NCBI GenBank assembly: GCA_902795955.1
Contig: CADBNJ010000068.1
Location: 1-5,628, forward strand
Length of the DNA stretch: 5,628 nucleotides
Source: Oscillospiraceae bacterium
GTDB taxonomy: Bacteria > Bacillota > Clostridia > Saccharofermentanales > Saccharofermentanaceae
Reading direction: 5' to 3'
In this document: one piece after another, positions 4,345 through 5,628 of the stretch
How positions within the stretch are numbered: the first letter of the stretch is position 1
How the letters are laid out: every line of letters begins with the position of its first letter
The notes under the pieces: model-generated
The model's database searches: none
What the model saw: the letters and a program-made list of their open reading frames with translations, nothing else
Told to the model about the DNA's origin: nothing
Position numbers and translations under genes: made by a program

Positions 4345-5628
4345 GATACGAAGCTGATGTTTTGATGGCCATAATAAGTGCCGGTACGATCAACCAGCGC
4401 ATATTGTCCGCACATACGGGACATTCCCTCGGCGTCATCAACAGATCTCTCAAGATGCTCAAGGAAGACGGCCTGACAGATTCGGGTTCAAGGATCACGG
4501 AGAAGGCAAAGCAGCTGATAGCAGACAGCAGACCCCGTAGAGCCGTAATACTGGCAGCCGGCTACGGAATGAGAATGGTCCCGATCAACATGGAGATCCC
4601 CAAGGGACTTCTCAAGGTTCACGGCCAGTGCCTCATCGAGAGGACGATAGAACAGCTGCACGAGGCGGGAGTTACCGATATCAAGGTCGTTACGGGCTTT
4701 CTCATGGAGCAGTATGAATACCTCATCGACAAGTACGGCGTAGAGCTTATCTACAATCCCGAGTACATGACGAAGAACAATCTGGCTTCTCTGCGCCATG
4801 CATCAAGATATATTGATAATACCTACATCATCCCCTGCGACGTATGGTGTAAGGACAACCCTTACAGCAGGACAGAGCTCTACTCATGGTACATGGTATC
4901 CGACAAGATGTCCGATCAGAGTTCCATAAGGGTTACAAGAGATCTCCAGCTCGCCAGGGCGGACGAGTACATGGGAGCCCGCATGATAGGAATATCCTAT
5001 GTTGAGGGGAGCGTTGCCGGTGAACTCAGGGAAATGATCAGCCGTATGTGCGGCAACCCCTCTTATGATAACGCTTTCTGGGAGGATGCACTGTTTGCTT
5101 CAAAGACGAGGATCAATGCCAGGATCGTCGCTGACAGTGATGCGGTCGAGATCAACACATATGAACAGCTCCGCGAATTTGACAATAACTCCAATCAGCT
5201 CAAGTCGGATGCGCTGACTGCCATCGCAGGAGTGCTGGGTGCGTCCGAGGAGGACATAGTCGACATAGAGATACTTAAGAAGGGAATGACGAACAGGTCG
5301 TTCATCTTCTCCTGCAAGGGCAGCAGATACATAATGAGGATACCCGGTGAAGGAACGGATCTTCTTATCGACAGGTATCATGAAGCAGGTGTTTACAAGG
5401 CCATATCAGGTATGGGCTTCTGTGACGACCCCATATATCTGGATCCTGACAAGGGATATAAGCTCATCAAGTATCTTGAGAATGTCAGGTCGCTCAACCC
5501 TGAGGCCGAAGATGACATAAAGAAGGGGATGGCGCTGCTCAGGAAGTTCCATGACAGTGATATCAAGGTGGATCACGAGTTCGACCTTTTCGGGCAGCTT
5601 GAGTACTATGAGACACTATGGAACGGCA
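4338..5628 (+). CDS. Winged-helix / LicC-like nucleotidyltransferase / LicA-like choline kinase fusion (3' end outside window)
   Basis: The reading frame is open from GTG 4338 to the window end, giving 430 residues. Residues 1-65 look like a small winged helix (ADVLMAIISAGTINQRILSAHTG, then SLGVINRSLKMLKEDGLT). Residues about 68-285 form a nucleotidyltransferase of the LicC (CTP:phosphocholine cytidylyltransferase) type: AVILAAGYGMRMVP, IPKGLLKV with Lys89, NPEYMTKNNLASLRHA and IIPCDVW with a likely metal-binding Asp168. From about 290 a LicA/APH-type choline kinase begins: KKGMTNRSFIF, YIMRIPGEGTDLLIDRYHE and, near the end, LLRKFHDSDIK. The catalytic HxD loop and metal site of the kinase lie beyond the window. 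Such a protein would phosphorylate choline and make CDP-choline for cell-surface decoration. Another amino-alcohol substrate is possible. Asn84 stands where related enzymes usually have Thr in the P-[LI]-T motif. Confidence 0.88.
   Translation, partial: MNRYEADVLMAIISAGTINQRILSAHTGHSLGVINRSLKMLKEDGLTDSGSRITEKAKQLIADSRPRRAVILAAGYGMRMVPINMEIPKGLLKVHGQCLIERTIEQLHEAGVTDIKVVTGFLMEQYEYLIDKYGVELIYNPEYMTKNNLASLRHASRYIDNTYIIPCDVWCKDNPYSRTELYSWYMVSDKMSDQSSIRVTRDLQLARADEYMGARMIGISYVEGSVAGELREMISRMCGNPSYDNAFWEDALFASKTRINARIVADSDAVEINTYEQLREFDNNSNQLKSDALTAIAGVLGASEEDIVDIEILKKGMTNRSFIFSCKGSRYIMRIPGEGTDLLIDRYHEAGVYKAISGMGFCDDPIYLDPDKGYKLIKYLENVRSLNPEAEDDIKKGMALLRKFHDSDIKVDHEFDLFGQLEYYETLWNG

Noticed and set aside
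4217..5381. Antisense frames at 4217-4498, 4488-4799 and 5100-5381
   Set aside because: All lie opposite the open GTG-started frame at 4338-5628, whose translation shows clear LicC and LicA motifs, so they are shadows.

Overview
All genes in this window lie on the + strand. The layout and codon style (AAG-rich lysine, frequent AGA/AGG and ATA, moderate G+C, strong AGGAG-type ribosome binding sites, Bacillus-like tRNA-Met and tRNA-Glu with encoded CCA) suggest a chromosomal fragment of a Gram-positive anaerobe, probably class Clostridia (Bacillota). This is an inference from style and families; no marker in the window fixes the genus.

Layout. Bases 1-235 are the 3' end of rplL (ribosomal protein L7/L12), closed by a strong intrinsic terminator at 260-292. 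A short regulatory gap follows, with a possible housekeeping promoter and a good match to an ECF-type (sigma-E-like) promoter. Next is a 708-residue protein (400-2526) that joins an N-terminal ECF sigma factor, an Ala/Pro-rich linker, one membrane helix and a long predicted extracytoplasmic region. That region holds two degenerate beta-rich modules and a C-terminal domain resembling the sensor part of RsiV (DUF4163/DUF3298 type). A two-gene tRNA operon (elongator tRNA-Met, tRNA-Glu) follows, with a near-consensus promoter, a leader hairpin and its own terminator. Then come a polytopic membrane protein of the DUF6056/GT-C-like type (2844-4274) and the start of a gene that runs off the window (4338-5628). 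The last gene begins with GTG and encodes a winged-helix domain, a LicC-like nucleotidyltransferase and a LicA-like choline-kinase domain.

How the parts may work together. The sigma fusion looks like a one-protein signalling system: the sigma factor is covalently held at the membrane by its own sensor instead of by a separate anti-sigma factor. A sigma-E-like promoter in front of its gene suggests autoregulation. The last two genes look like cell-surface genes, one a membrane protein possibly acting on lipid-linked sugars, the other a CDP-choline-type enzyme for phosphocholine decoration. The region may therefore be an envelope sensing and modification neighbourhood. However, the tRNA operon with its terminator separates the sigma gene from them, and each gene has its own plausible promoter, so this link is inference only. 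The most notable non-coding signal is a pair of identical 12-base near-palindromes (TGTTCGTGAACA) flanking the ribosome binding site of the last gene. It could be an operator for that protein's own winged helix, or an RNA hairpin that traps the GTG start.

No insertion sequences, CRISPR arrays or phage genes were seen. No non-coding stretch exceeds 300 bases.
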